Position numbers and translations under genes: made by a program. 23,336 nt of DNA. It comes from JBFXDW01 sp050180745 (GTDB lineage Bacteria > Pseudomonadota > Alphaproteobacteria > UBA9219). This document shows, in pieces, positions 1-8,515 of this stretch; position 1 is the first letter of the stretch; the number at the start of each line of letters is the position of its first letter. Under the pieces are notes generated by a model, which was not told where the DNA came from, ran no database searches, and worked only from the letters and a program-made list of their open reading frames with translations. The stretch lies in the NCBI GenBank assembly GCA_050180745.1, contig JBFXDW010000017.1:1-23336 (forward strand), read 5' to 3'.

Positions 1-55
1 AGGGCTAAGCCAGAGAACCGCACTGTAATTTTACAACTCTTAAGGGAGCTCTAGC

Positions 56-1492
56 ATGGCAAATGTTCAATCTATGATGAGAACGAATCACTCAGGAAAT
101 ATGTGTGATCTTTTCCGTTATGAAAAAGACTTGTTGGGACAAGGCCAAGTGCCATCAAATGCGCTTTACGGGATTCATACAGTGCGTGCTGTCGAGAATT
201 TCTCATTAACAGGACGTAAAACGCACCCATCTTTGGCGCATGCTTTTGGGTATGTGAAGTTGGCTGCGGCGAAAATGAACAGGACGCTTGATTTTTGGAA
301 TGATGATCGCGCCAAAGGCGATGCGATTGAGCAAGCTTGTCAGGAACTGGCGGCAGGGAAGTTAGACGATCACATCGTTGTTGACCCTTTGCAAGGTGGC
401 GCGGGGACAAGCATGAACATGAACGCAAACGAGGTTATTGCCAATCGTGCGTTGCAGCTTCTTGGGGAGCCTCTTGGAAATTATAAACGTATCTCTCCTT
501 TGGATGATGTCAACCTGCATCAATCAACAAATGATTCTTATCCGACCTCGTTAAAGCTAGCGCTTATCATGCAGCTTCGTCTGTTGGATGAGGCGCTAGA
601 GCGTCTTGTGGGGTCGTTCCGTGACAAGGCTGAAGAGTTTAAAGATGTCATCAAGATTGGTCGGACGCAGCTTCAGGATGCTGTGCCCGTGACATTAGGC
701 TGTGAGATGGCCTCTTATGCCGATGCGTTTGAGCGAGGTCGGAATCATATTCGTAATGTGCAAGATCGCCTCACGATCATCAATCTAGGCGGAACCGCTA
801 TCGGAACGGGGATCGCGGCACATAGAGATTATATTTTGGGCGTTGCGGATATGCTTGGCGAAGTTACGGGGATTCATTTCACGCGCGCTGAGAATATGGT
901 TGATAATACACAAAACACAGATGCGTTTGTTGATGTATCAAGTCAGCTGAAAGTTTGTGCGGCTATTTTTGTGAAATGCTGTACGGATTTGCGGATTATG
1001 TCGTCGGGGCCGGAAAGTGGTTTTGGGGAGATTAAGCTTCCTGCGCGTCAAGCAGGCTCTTCGATCATGCCGGGGAAGGTGAATCCGGTGATTCCAGAGG
1101 CCGCGACTCAAGCGGCTTTGCGGGTTATCGGCGCCGATACGGAAATCGTGATTGCTTCGGGCATGGGGAATTTTGAGCTCAATCCTTTCGAGCCAGTTAT
1201 GGCAGATTCGCTTTTGAATAATATAGAAGTTTTGGCGAATGCGGCAGACATGCTGCGTACGAAATGCATTGAGGGCATAGAGGCAAACATAGAAACCTGT
1301 CGAGGGAATGTTGAGAGCTCGACTGCGCTTGTGACATCGCTTGTCGCGCCATTAGGTTATGAAAAGGCCTCTGATATCGCCAAGAGGGCGCGTGCGGAGA
1401 ATAAGACGATCCGCGAGATTGTCTTGAGCGAAAACTTGATGAGCGAAGCTAGTTTTGATGATCTGATCAAGCCGCGGACCCAATTTCACTAG
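56..1492 (+). CDS. aspA: Aspartate ammonia-lyase (aspartase)
   Basis: The protein (478 aa, the usual aspartase length) belongs to the fumarase/aspartase superfamily and should convert L-aspartate to fumarate plus ammonia in the cytoplasm as a homotetramer. It shows the superfamily signature GSSIMPGKVNP at residues 334-344, with the mobile catalytic-serine loop at S335-S336. It also has the conserved HQSTND segment near residue 160 and a GTAIGTG segment further on. The order of conserved blocks matches aspartase better than class II fumarase, but the two are hard to separate by eye. A GGGAG ribosome-binding site lies about 8 bases before the ATG. The gene is not phage-like and is read here as chromosomal flank left of the insertion. 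The alternative, fumarase C, is less likely. Confidence 0.88.
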   Translation: MANVQSMMRTNHSGNMCDLFRYEKDLLGQGQVPSNALYGIHTVRAVENFSLTGRKTHPSLAHAFGYVKLAAAKMNRTLDFWNDDRAKGDAIEQACQELAAGKLDDHIVVDPLQGGAGTSMNMNANEVIANRALQLLGEPLGNYKRISPLDDVNLHQSTNDSYPTSLKLALIMQLRLLDEALERLVGSFRDKAEEFKDVIKIGRTQLQDAVPVTLGCEMASYADAFERGRNHIRNVQDRLTIINLGGTAIGTGIAAHRDYILGVADMLGEVTGIHFTRAENMVDNTQNTDAFVDVSSQLKVCAAIFVKCCTDLRIMSSGPESGFGEIKLPARQAGSSIMPGKVNPVIPEAATQAALRVIGADTEIVIASGMGNFELNPFEPVMADSLLNNIEVLANAADMLRTKCIEGIEANIETCRGNVESSTALVTSLVAPLGYEKASDIAKRARAENKTIREIVLSENLMSEASFDDLIKPRTQFH

Positions 1493-1581
1493 ACAGGCGT
1501 AAAAAAGGGACCATTAACCCTTATTTTGAGAGTTTTTATAAATATCTCTCTTGATTTGGGTTGCGGTTTCCTGCTAGAGCA

Positions 1582-3201
1582 TCAGCCTTGTCTTGTTGAA
1601 GGACATGCGGTCGTGGCGGAATTGGTAGACGCGCAGCGTTGAGGTCGCTGTGGAGGTAAACTCCGTGGAAGTTCGAGTCTTCTCGACCGCACCAAAATTG
1701 AGTTGTCGGCACTCAAAAGCCGAAAAAATCTGAAAGGACAAGAGGTTATCACAGTTCGATAACCCTCGTTTTTTCGGTATCTGAGTTTCTCGTCAAAGGC
1801 GAGTTTTAGGACTGTTTTTTGGGCTATGAGGTCGCCAGAAACCCAGAGTTTCTGCGGATTTTCGAGAAAACTGAGCGCAGTTCGATAAATCTCCTGAAAA
1901 CTTCCCCGTGGCCGGATTCCTTGCTCCATTTTTTCCCTTAGAATGATCTTTTGAGAGTCGATTTCTTCAACTTTTTTCTCATAGGCACGAACCAAACTGG
2001 AGCTGTCAGTATCAAGCAGCCTGTCCAACATTTGAGATTCTTTCTTTTCCAGCTCTTGAAGCTGCTTTTGAAGCACCAAGGCTGTTTCCTGCTCCGACTG
2101 CCCCTCCTTCTCCCAGACCTGTCGAAGGATGGCTTTGAATAGGACAAAGAGTTGTTTCGTCGGCCTCATATCATTCAAGAGCTGCTCAAAATCTTCTTCC
2201 ATGCGTTTTTTTGGAATAGATTTGCCGCGCAACGGACACCCCTTTGTCTGGCATATATAATAAGGATAAAGCCCACCGTCGCCTTTGGAAAAGCAAGAGG
2301 TCATAGGCCGTCCGCAATGATCGCAAACAACAAACCCGCGAAGAGGAAATGATTTTTCAAGATTTGGACGCTTTCTGGCTTTGGCGCATCCATCGAGACG
2401 ATCTTGTATTTTTTGCCACGTCTCAAAACTTATCAACGGTTCATGTTTGCCTTTCCGGTAGTGAACACCCCAGTTCGGTAAGTGAATGTAGCCAGCATAC
2501 GCAACACGTCGCAGCATGTTCTCGACATTTTGAAGATGAAACTCCCCGTTTCTGTTTCTTGGAACAATTGGATAGCTCTCCAAGAAACGCTTTACCTCCA
2601 TTTTGCTTTCAAACCGACCACAGGCAAAACTTTCAAGAGCTTCTTTGACAATGGATGCTAAAGGCTCGTCCCTGACAATCATTTTTCCGTGCCCATCAAC
2701 AGCGCGGTAGTGATAGCCGATGAAGGAGTTCAGCACCCAATAGCCATTCATGGCACGAGCGCGCATTCTGTTTTTGACTTGCTCGGCATTCTTCTGCCGC
2801 TGGTGTTGAGAAACGCTAGCAAGAAGATTTTCAACAAGAATGCTGTCCGAATCTTCTCCAAACTCTATTGATGGTGACTCAAGTTTCCCGCCCGCTTGCG
2901 CGATTGCAGAACGCAATTCCAGATGGGCTTCAAGACCGCGTGCGAGACGGCTTATATCGTCGATGATAACGACACAGGATTCCTCTTTTTGCGTTCTCAA
3001 AAAGCGAAGCATGGCTTGCATTCCTGGGCGATTAATCATGCCGCCTGAAACGCCTTCATCTTGGAATGTAGCTACGACTTCATAATTTTTGATTTTTGCG
3101 TATTCTCTGCATCGCGTTTCCTGCGATCCCAACCCGTGCCCTTCTCGAACTTGTTTCGGGCTGGATACGCGGCAATAAGTGACGGCGTGGGTACGAACCA
3201 T
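1582..3201 (-). CDS. Large serine recombinase (integrase)
   Basis: This site-specific recombinase should integrate and excise the element through a 5'-phosphoserine intermediate. The N-terminal resolvase domain has the catalytic YCRVSS motif (R11, S13) and the DISRLAR motif. A recombinase domain follows, then a zinc ribbon near residues 290-320 (CDHCG and a later C-x4-C pair), then a coiled-coil-rich C-terminal region. The start is supported by AGGAG five bases before the ATG. The odd point is the end: from about residue 504 the frame runs antisense through the tRNA-Leu to a stop at 1582, so roughly the last 36 residues come from host DNA. In the excised circle the C-terminus should differ. 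Serine recombinases that use tRNA genes are less common than tyrosine integrases that do. The family call is secure. The activity of this chimeric end is not known. Confidence 0.92.
   Translation of the reverse strand: MVRTHAVTYCRVSSPKQVREGHGLGSQETRCREYAKIKNYEVVATFQDEGVSGGMINRPGMQAMLRFLRTQKEESCVVIIDDISRLARGLEAHLELRSAIAQAGGKLESPSIEFGEDSDSILVENLLASVSQHQRQKNAEQVKNRMRARAMNGYWVLNSFIGYHYRAVDGHGKMIVRDEPLASIVKEALESFACGRFESKMEVKRFLESYPIVPRNRNGEFHLQNVENMLRRVAYAGYIHLPNWGVHYRKGKHEPLISFETWQKIQDRLDGCAKARKRPNLEKSFPLRGFVVCDHCGRPMTSCFSKGDGGLYPYYICQTKGCPLRGKSIPKKRMEEDFEQLLNDMRPTKQLFVLFKAILRQVWEKEGQSEQETALVLQKQLQELEKKESQMLDRLLDTDSSSLVRAYEKKVEEIDSQKIILREKMEQGIRPRGSFQEIYRTALSFLENPQKLWVSGDLIAQKTVLKLAFDEKLRYRKNEGYRTVITSCPFRFFRLLSADNSILVRSRRLELPRSLPPQRPQRCASTNSATTACPSTRQG
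1607..1694 (+). tRNA. tRNA-Leu (anticodon GAG), encoded CCA
   Basis: The acceptor stem GCGGTCG (1607-1613) pairs with CGACCGC (1684-1690), followed by discriminator A (1691) and an encoded CCA (1692-1694). The anticodon stem CAGCG/CGCTG encloses the loop TTGAGGT, giving anticodon GAG at 1641-1643. A long class II variable arm (GGAG/CTCC) and a T arm with loop TTCGAGT are present. The gene reads codons CUC/CUU. Its 3' end is the apparent integration target: the sequence to the right is element DNA and the integrase gene runs into it from the other strand. Confidence 0.97.
1672..1694. other. Putative attachment-site region (left junction) in the tRNA 3' end
   Basis: The tRNA is intact and a large serine recombinase gene abuts and overlaps it, with phage genes following. 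That makes the tRNA 3' end the likely left attachment site. The exact crossover cannot be set from one junction. I looked for a second copy of the tRNA 3' end (such as TCGACCGCACC) in the rest of the window and saw none, so the other junction is probably beyond the right edge. Confidence 0.5.
1742..1774 (+). terminator. Intrinsic terminator downstream of tRNA-Leu, inside the integrase gene
   Basis: GAGGTTATC (1742-1750) and GATAACC-TC (1758-1767) form a stem with one bulged base and a 7-base loop, followed by a run of six T (1769-1774) on the plus strand. It lies about 50 bases after the tRNA, on the element side of the junction, and also codes for part of the integrase C-terminus on the minus strand. 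A perfect 9-base inverted repeat, CCGAAAAAA (1720-1728) and TTTTTTCGG (1769-1777), encloses the hairpin. Confidence 0.6.
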
Positions 3202-3249
3202 CTCATCTCCTAAAATAACTTGCCATTATAGCAAAAGGTGTTCGAAAAA

Positions 3250-3432
3250 TCACGGGTCAAGTGGCTGTTTTTTCATATTATTTATAATTTCCACAGGAGT
3301 GCGGCCAAACGCTTGATCGACAAAATGCTGGGCTATTTTCCAAAGAGCCATCGTCACCTCGTCCTTCTCTTCGTCCGTCATATTGAACCCGTCCATATAA
3401 GGGCGGAACTCTTCAAAATCAGGAAGGCTCAT
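3250..3432 (-). CDS. Small protein coupled to the terminase large subunit
   Basis: The ATG overlaps the terminase stop codon as ATGA, so translation is probably coupled. The 60-aa product is acidic at the start and predicted helical (EEKDEVTMALWKIAQHFVDQ). It has no signal peptide or membrane segment. In lambda-like genomes a small head-joining protein (gpW) follows the large terminase, but I see no clear gpW motif here. The next gene in transcription order is the integrase rather than a portal gene. Function unknown; the position suggests a role in packaging or an accessory role. Confidence 0.65.
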   Translation of the reverse strand: MSLPDFEEFRPYMDGFNMTDEEKDEVTMALWKIAQHFVDQAFGRTPVEIINNMKKQPLDP

Positions 3433-5342
3433 ACGTAGCTGCTCCTTATTGTGCGGCGTTGTGGCGCGGGTGCAGGCTTTGGGGCGGGGGCAGCATTGGT
3501 TTCAGTGGCTAAGGCCTCCTGCGTAACGCCAACGGCTTTTTCGAGTTTGAGCCAGACGGCTTCGGTGAAACGGTCGATCCCAACACTGGCCGCTGCTGCA
3601 CGGGCGTACACGCGGCAGTCGAGGGCTTCGTTCCGTTCGCGCTCCTTGCGCCATTCACGGTGCGGGAAGCCTCTTTTGTTTTTTGTTGTTACCAATCGTT
3701 CAGCGGTGAGCTGCTTAAAATATTCCTCGCCATACTTCGGGAAGTGGCAGTACCCAGCGGGAAAGCCTGCGCCTTGCTCCATTTGCTCGTCGGTCGGCGC
3801 GTCCTTGCGAAGGCATCCATAGACTTCGGATTTGCAAAAGGATGATCCCACAGGCCAAACCAAAAGGCCGCGACGTTTGCGCTTGCCCCTTATGGTCACA
3901 TCCATCGGGCTGGGCGCTCCCAGTGCCGCGCCAAGGCGATCCATACCTTTGACGGCTAGTACCCTATCGCCCGATTGACGGCGCACCCAGTCGTAAACCT
4001 CCTGCGTTGCGTAGCCCGTGTCGATAGCCAGCTTGAGGATGGCAAGGTTCACGCCACCATCATGTGTAAAGCTTTCAGCCAGAACGTTATCAAGCACCAG
4101 CCAGACTTCCGGTTTGGCGGGATCGCCTTGCAAAACACGATAATCGATAGACCAGCTCTCGCGGTCGCGCCCCCATGCCACGATCTCAAGTTCAAGGCGG
4201 TCTTTCTGTACGTCCACGCCCGCCGTGAGAAACAAACCGCCCATCGGTACAGTGCAAATGCGATACTCTTCGCGCCGTTCGTAAAGACGGTGCCATTCGG
4301 GGGCTTCGCCTTTGTCAACATAGGTTTCGCCAAGCTCCGTGTTCTTGAAGGATTTGATTGAAGCGTCCGATCCTTGCGCGTCGAGCCATGAACGGGCTAT
4401 GTCTGCCCAACTCCGCCAACCAAGCGGAGAATAGAGGCTGGAGATATGAAACCCCGCCGTGCGTCCATCACATTGTGCATGGGATTGCCAGTAGCCATTG
4501 TCCAACATATCTGTTTTATGGTGCTCTTCAAAAAGCTGTGAGCAATGCTCGCATTCATAAGCCGCTTTTTCCGGCTGGTTGTGCGGCCATTTGAGCTGCG
4601 GAAACTTCAGCCATTGGAACGTGCCACACAAAGGGCATGGCAACATGAAGCGGCGCATATCGCTGGCTTCATATTCTCGCTCAATGCGTGACAGGCCTTT
4701 GATCGTCGGGGTTGAGACCACAAAGATTTTGCGTCGCGCAAAGGTACGGGTTCGGGCTTCGGCCAGAGCCACCGGATCGCCTTCGCCATCAACATCCCCT
4801 GGATACCCATCGACTTCATCAAGAAACAAGAACCGCACGGGCATAGAGCGCAGCCCCGCCGCGCTGTTAGCTCCGGTAAGTACCAGAATGCCGCCAGGGA
4901 ACTCTTTGGTTAGAACTGTGTTGCCGGAATCTTTGGATCGTGCCGGTTTGACCAGCTCACGAAGAACCGCGCTTTCCTCCAAGAGCGGATCAATGCGCTG
5001 CTTGGAATTGCGCTTGGCCATCTCCACCGTGGGCAAAACAGCCAATGTCGGCCCAGGGGTATGATGGATGATATAGCCCAGCCAGTTATTGCCGCATTCT
5101 GTGCCGCCGATCTGTGCGCCTTTCATAAAAACAACCCGCTCGACAGGAGAGCTGGCCGAAAGGCAATCCATAATCTCTTTCAAATATGGTGTCCGGCTTG
5201 TGCGCCACGGCCCTGGTTCGGATGCCGCCTTGCCGGAGAGAAAGCGGTTGCCATCTGCCCATTCGGAAACAAGCAATATGGGATCGGGCTTCAACCCTTC
5301 CAAATAGGAACGGATGAAAGCCACTTCTTGCGGATCGTTCAT
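3429..5342 (-). CDS. Phage terminase large subunit, GpA family
   Basis: This is the packaging motor and nuclease that cuts concatemeric DNA and drives it into a prohead. The N-terminal ATPase has a GpA-type Walker A variant, KGAQIGGTE (residues 74-82), a Walker B FLFLDEVD (171-178) and a downstream VVSTPT segment like the coupling motif. A zinc-ribbon-like CPLCG...CEHC pair follows. The C-terminal half has the acidic GVDVQKD segment expected of the RNase H-like nuclease. I chose the ATG at 5342 (637 aa), four bases after the small-subunit stop. A start 16 codons upstream is possible but would overlap the small subunit. The protein appears full length. No portal gene follows. Confidence 0.93.
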   Translation of the reverse strand: MNDPQEVAFIRSYLEGLKPDPILLVSEWADGNRFLSGKAASEPGPWRTSRTPYLKEIMDCLSASSPVERVVFMKGAQIGGTECGNNWLGYIIHHTPGPTLAVLPTVEMAKRNSKQRIDPLLEESAVLRELVKPARSKDSGNTVLTKEFPGGILVLTGANSAAGLRSMPVRFLFLDEVDGYPGDVDGEGDPVALAEARTRTFARRKIFVVSTPTIKGLSRIEREYEASDMRRFMLPCPLCGTFQWLKFPQLKWPHNQPEKAAYECEHCSQLFEEHHKTDMLDNGYWQSHAQCDGRTAGFHISSLYSPLGWRSWADIARSWLDAQGSDASIKSFKNTELGETYVDKGEAPEWHRLYERREEYRICTVPMGGLFLTAGVDVQKDRLELEIVAWGRDRESWSIDYRVLQGDPAKPEVWLVLDNVLAESFTHDGGVNLAILKLAIDTGYATQEVYDWVRRQSGDRVLAVKGMDRLGAALGAPSPMDVTIRGKRKRRGLLVWPVGSSFCKSEVYGCLRKDAPTDEQMEQGAGFPAGYCHFPKYGEEYFKQLTAERLVTTKNKRGFPHREWRKERERNEALDCRVYARAAAASVGIDRFTEAVWLKLEKAVGVTQEALATETNAAPAPKPAPAPQRRTIRSSYV

Positions 5343-5346
5343 CGTG

Positions 5347-5880
5347 TCAGAGATTTTCGGGGTCGGATTTTGAGAACGCTGCCAACACACGGGAAAGCTC
5401 TTCGCTCAAAAGCTGGTTGACCTTGAAGCGGTCGTTCTCTGCCGCGACAATGGCGTCGATGCGGTTCGGAATGCCCAAGAGCTGGTCGCGCAATTGCCGC
5501 GCAAGGTTGAACCAGCGGACAGTTACTTTTTCCAAGGGGACGAGCCGTCCGGCTTTTTCCTCATATTCCATCTTACGAAGCCGTGCGACGTACAGTTCCC
5601 GAATGGCGCGGCTTTGGATGTAAGTCGGCCCTTCAGAGGATGATACGGGTGCGGCTTCTCCGGTTTTGGTTTTGGGCTTCGCTTGAGGAGCTGGTTGTTG
5701 CGCCGTTTTTTGCGCTTCCACCTGTCCTGGATCACTGTTTCGTTCCCATTGCAGATCGGCTGTAGCAGGATCAATCTTGCCGTCTTCGTCTCTGGTAATG
5801 CGGCCAGCTTGAACGGCCTTCATCACCGCACTCTTTGAACATCCCCTGTGCGCGGCATAGGCTCGGATTGAAAGTCCCAT
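5347..5880 (-). CDS. Terminase small subunit-like protein
   Basis: The 177-aa protein lies directly before the large terminase and ends four bases from its start. The N-terminus (residues 1-30) looks like a small DNA-binding winged helix of the Nu1 type (RAYAAHRGCSKSAVMKAV). A Pro/Ala/Lys-rich linker covers about residues 50-85. The C-terminal half is helical and charged, as expected for oligomerisation and large-subunit contact. It should recognise the packaging site. The ribosome-binding site is weak, so translation may depend on coupling to the upstream methyltransferase, whose stop is 13 bases away. The call rests on domain pattern and neighbour. Confidence 0.78.
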   Translation of the reverse strand: MGLSIRAYAAHRGCSKSAVMKAVQAGRITRDEDGKIDPATADLQWERNSDPGQVEAQKTAQQPAPQAKPKTKTGEAAPVSSSEGPTYIQSRAIRELYVARLRKMEYEEKAGRLVPLEKVTVRWFNLARQLRDQLLGIPNRIDAIVAAENDRFKVNQLLSEELSRVLAAFSKSDPENL

Positions 5881-5893
5881 AATTCATTTTGTC

Positions 5894-6559
5894 TTAGCTG
5901 CGGTGCAGATTGTTGTAATCGAGAATCCAGCCCGCAAACTCGCCAAAGCGGAAGAACGGCACGGCTTCTTCACCGAGGAGGGCCGGATCAATGGGGCGTT
6001 GCACACCGCTTAGGCTCAATTCTTTTTCAATAATCTCTTCAGGACGTACCCCAGCGGCAATCTTGTGCGACAAGGCGATGCGGGAAAGGATGGTTGCGGG
6101 ATAGCCGCGCACGGCCTCACATTTATCGACCACAAGGATCGCGCCGCCTGGACGCAGGTTTTCTTTCAGCCTGTCAAGGAAATGTTCCCGCTGGTGAGGA
6201 GGGAAAAACATAAAAACGAGGAAACAGATCGCGAGATCAAATTGTTGATAAGGAAAGGTTAAGGCATCCGTTATCGCCAACATGCCAGGGCCGTCATAGA
6301 GCGCAGCCATTTCCGCGCTTTCTTCAATTGCGATAAGTTCAGCACCACGGGAGTCCAGCGTCGTTTGCAAGGCGCGGCCAATATTGCCCGTTGAAGCCCC
6401 GATGTCATAGACAAGCCCGCCCTGCGGAATGTAATGCCGCCCGATGTAAGCAACGGCTGAAGTCAGAAGGTCATACCACGGCAATTGTTCGCGCACATGA
6501 TGGTCGAAACCTTTGGCAACGTCCTGATTGGCAAACGTCCATTCTTGCGGGATCTGCAT
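5894..6559 (-). CDS. Class I SAM-dependent methyltransferase
   Basis: A Rossmann-type methyltransferase of 221 aa with the SAM-binding motif VYDIGASTGNIG at residues 50-61 and a post-motif acidic residue (AIEES). The later LRPGGAILVVDK segment is typical of motif VI/strand 5. The layout resembles CmoA-like or TehB-like small-molecule and tRNA methyltransferases more than DNA methyltransferases, since no DPPY or PCQ motif is present. The start at 6559 is chosen for the strong GGAGG seven bases upstream; a longer frame exists but lacks that signal. Phages often carry such genes beside the terminase. The substrate is unknown. Confidence 0.8.
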   Translation of the reverse strand: MQIPQEWTFANQDVAKGFDHHVREQLPWYDLLTSAVAYIGRHYIPQGGLVYDIGASTGNIGRALQTTLDSRGAELIAIEESAEMAALYDGPGMLAITDALTFPYQQFDLAICFLVFMFFPPHQREHFLDRLKENLRPGGAILVVDKCEAVRGYPATILSRIALSHKIAAGVRPEEIIEKELSLSGVQRPIDPALLGEEAVPFFRFGEFAGWILDYNNLHRS

Positions 6560-6596
6560 GGCAGAGCCTCCTTTCATTTCGGCAATGTTTGGTGGG

Positions 6597-7016
6597 TTAG
6601 TCTTTGGGCTTGAAGGTCTCAAGCACCGTGTCCCGTGTCAGGGCGACGATGCCGAGTTTTTCATACATGGCGCGTGTGGATGGGTTGCTTTCAATCGCAA
6701 CATAGCTTTCAGGGTTCGCGCCGTATTTCGGGAAGATATATTTTTCGAGGATTTTCTTTTTGCAAGAAGGCGGGGCCAAGAACCACTCGTTGAAATAAGC
6801 GTCTTGCGGTTGCCAGCTTGTCTTGTATTTGATGCTTTGAAGCGTCCGGTCTTTGTGAATCTTGGGCCGCGCCGTTATCAGGATAACGGTCTTGTCCTTG
6901 ATGCGGTTCAAAAGATCGAAGGAGTACGTTTCTTTCTCAATCTGACGAACAAAGGGCTTCAGCTTTTGCTGGCTGTTGGAAACAAGCGTGTAATTCAGAT
7001 CGAGCAAAATAATCAT
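6597..7016 (-). CDS. HAD-like phosphatase, degenerate motifs
   Basis: The 139-aa protein has a HAD-like plan: an N-terminal MIILLDLNYTL in place of DxDxT, an ITAR segment (47-50) in the place of motif II, a lysine-rich KKKILEKY near motif III, and ESNPST where the acidic motif IV is expected. The second aspartate of motif I is Asn here and motif IV is altered, so catalysis may be weak, changed or lost. There is no cap domain. Its ATG overlaps the upstream stop as ATGA, so it is translated with the ParB-methyltransferase fusion. It may be a nucleotide phosphatase or a polynucleotide-end-processing relative. The fold call is moderate and the function open. Confidence 0.6.
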   Translation of the reverse strand: MIILLDLNYTLVSNSQQKLKPFVRQIEKETYSFDLLNRIKDKTVILITARPKIHKDRTLQSIKYKTSWQPQDAYFNEWFLAPPSCKKKILEKYIFPKYGANPESYVAIESNPSTRAMYEKLGIVALTRDTVLETFKPKD

Positions 7017-8515
7017 AACTTTATACCTAGCCGTTTTTCATAGGCAGCTGTCGCTTCCTCCACCAATCCCATGCGGCTCCCATCAGGATACGGTAAATCA
7101 AACTCAAAAGCGATAGCTGCTTTTAATTGCGTGGGGTTAATTGGCTTCGGGGTCGCACAAATGGCCGTCACGTTGTGAACGCGCTCTCCCACTTGGACTC
7201 TCTCAAAGAAAGGTTGGAAGAGTTCGTAAAACTCTTTTTGCGAATGATACTTCTGAACCTTTGGTTTGGACTGGAAATCACCCAGCGAGATGCCACCTTC
7301 ATAATCCAGCCGGAAGAGACATTCTTTCAAACGGCGCTCCGAGATTTGATTGCATCCGGCAAGGTTCTTCCAATTTGCATGAGACCGCGCCGAGGCGACG
7401 GCATAAAGGCGTGTCTTGGAGTCACAAAGCGCGGCGCACAGACAAGCGATATGCTCGCGATCCTCTTTGAAAGGAACGCTGTTCAAGACCGAGGAAATGA
7501 AAACGGAGTCATAGCGCGTCCCTGCTGCAATGTCGGCCAAGAATGCGCGGGTTAACGCAAGGCTTTCGGCTTTATCGATAATGTCTTTCTCGCCAATCCG
7601 GTATGGCTCAAAGGGCGAGACCCTTACGCCAATAGAGCGCAGGATTTTAGTTTCAGTCAAATGCCCAGCGCCGAAGTCCACAACGGATGTTCCGTAGAGG
7701 TTTTTCCAGTGTTTGGCATTCTCCGGTGTTGTCACATCATATTCTTTGACAACGCTTTTCCGGTAATGGGCGAAGACAAAGCCCCAGCCCAGCGTCTCGC
7801 GCACACGGCGCACCCGACGGAAAGAGTTGTAACGCAGGAGGTCTGCGTAACGGGTGTGAATGTCAAAATCCATGCTCAAGAAGTTCAGCATGGCGCTGGC
7901 AAGCTCAGCCTGCGTGTCTGTGATCCAGACAACGGGGACTTCTTTCTCACCGCGCTCTGCTGCAAGCTCTACGCGGCCAAGCCCATTGACGATCTTATAA
8001 TCTTTTGTGGCCACAACGGGCATTTGAATGCCGCGCTTGCGGAGCATCTGCGCGAGATTGCGCGTATAGGGAACCCAGCGGCCTTTATTGGCTTCAAGGA
8101 AGGGTGCGATAGAGACGGCCTCCGTCTCCAAACAGGGGTAGGTTTTCTTTTGATCCGGCATATCGGCGGCAATGTCAAAAACATTGCATTCCTCAAGGGC
8201 CAGTTTCAGCGTATCGGGCGCGTCCGAGTTTTGCATGTCATTCGTGCCGCGATTGAAGGCAATGTTGATCGCCTTGCGTTCTTCCAGCGTCATGCGCGGC
8301 ACGTAGGAAACGGGAACCTTTTCCATGCCCATGCGGGTCGCGATATAATGGCGTTGATGTCCGGAGAGGATTTCGCCGTCTTCATCGGCGTAAATGGGGA
8401 GAAGCCAGCCAAGCTTGCGAAGGGAAAGCTCAATGATCTTAAGGCGCACGGGATCGGCCTTGCGGGGGTTGTAGGTACTGGGCCGCACGGCTTCAATCGG
8501 GACTAGCTTTATCAT
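7013..8515 (-). CDS. ParB-ParB-methyltransferase fusion protein
   Basis: A 500-aa protein with three parts. Residues 1-75 are a ParB/sulfiredoxin-like domain (NPRKA at 16-20, SGHQRH at 51-56). Residues about 147-200 look like a second, diverged ParB-like module (NGLGR at 177-181, then VPVVWI). From about residue 275 a Rossmann methyltransferase-like domain begins, with VVDFGAGHLTET at 278-289. The start overlaps the upstream ParB gene as ATGA. Phage ParB-like domains are often fused to DNA methyltransferases, but the methyltransferase here lacks DPPY- or PCQ-type catalytic motifs, so the target is unclear (DNA, protein or small molecule). The double ParB arrangement is unusual. The module boundaries are by eye. 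Confidence 0.72.
   Translation of the reverse strand: MIKLVPIEAVRPSTYNPRKADPVRLKIIELSLRKLGWLLPIYADEDGEILSGHQRHYIATRMGMEKVPVSYVPRMTLEERKAINIAFNRGTNDMQNSDAPDTLKLALEECNVFDIAADMPDQKKTYPCLETEAVSIAPFLEANKGRWVPYTRNLAQMLRKRGIQMPVVATKDYKIVNGLGRVELAAERGEKEVPVVWITDTQAELASAMLNFLSMDFDIHTRYADLLRYNSFRRVRRVRETLGWGFVFAHYRKSVVKEYDVTTPENAKHWKNLYGTSVVDFGAGHLTETKILRSIGVRVSPFEPYRIGEKDIIDKAESLALTRAFLADIAAGTRYDSVFISSVLNSVPFKEDREHIACLCAALCDSKTRLYAVASARSHANWKNLAGCNQISERRLKECLFRLDYEGGISLGDFQSKPKVQKYHSQKEFYELFQPFFERVQVGERVHNVTAICATPKPINPTQLKAAIAFEFDLPYPDGSRMGLVEEATAAYEKRLGIKL

Noticed and set aside
1505..1528. Possible terminator after aspA (AAGGG and CCCTT)
   Set aside because: The stem is only five bases with weak pairing and a poor T run.
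7661..8506. Plus-strand open frame of 281 codons
   Set aside because: It is antisense to the ParB-methyltransferase fusion, which has ATGA coupling on both sides and recognisable motifs.
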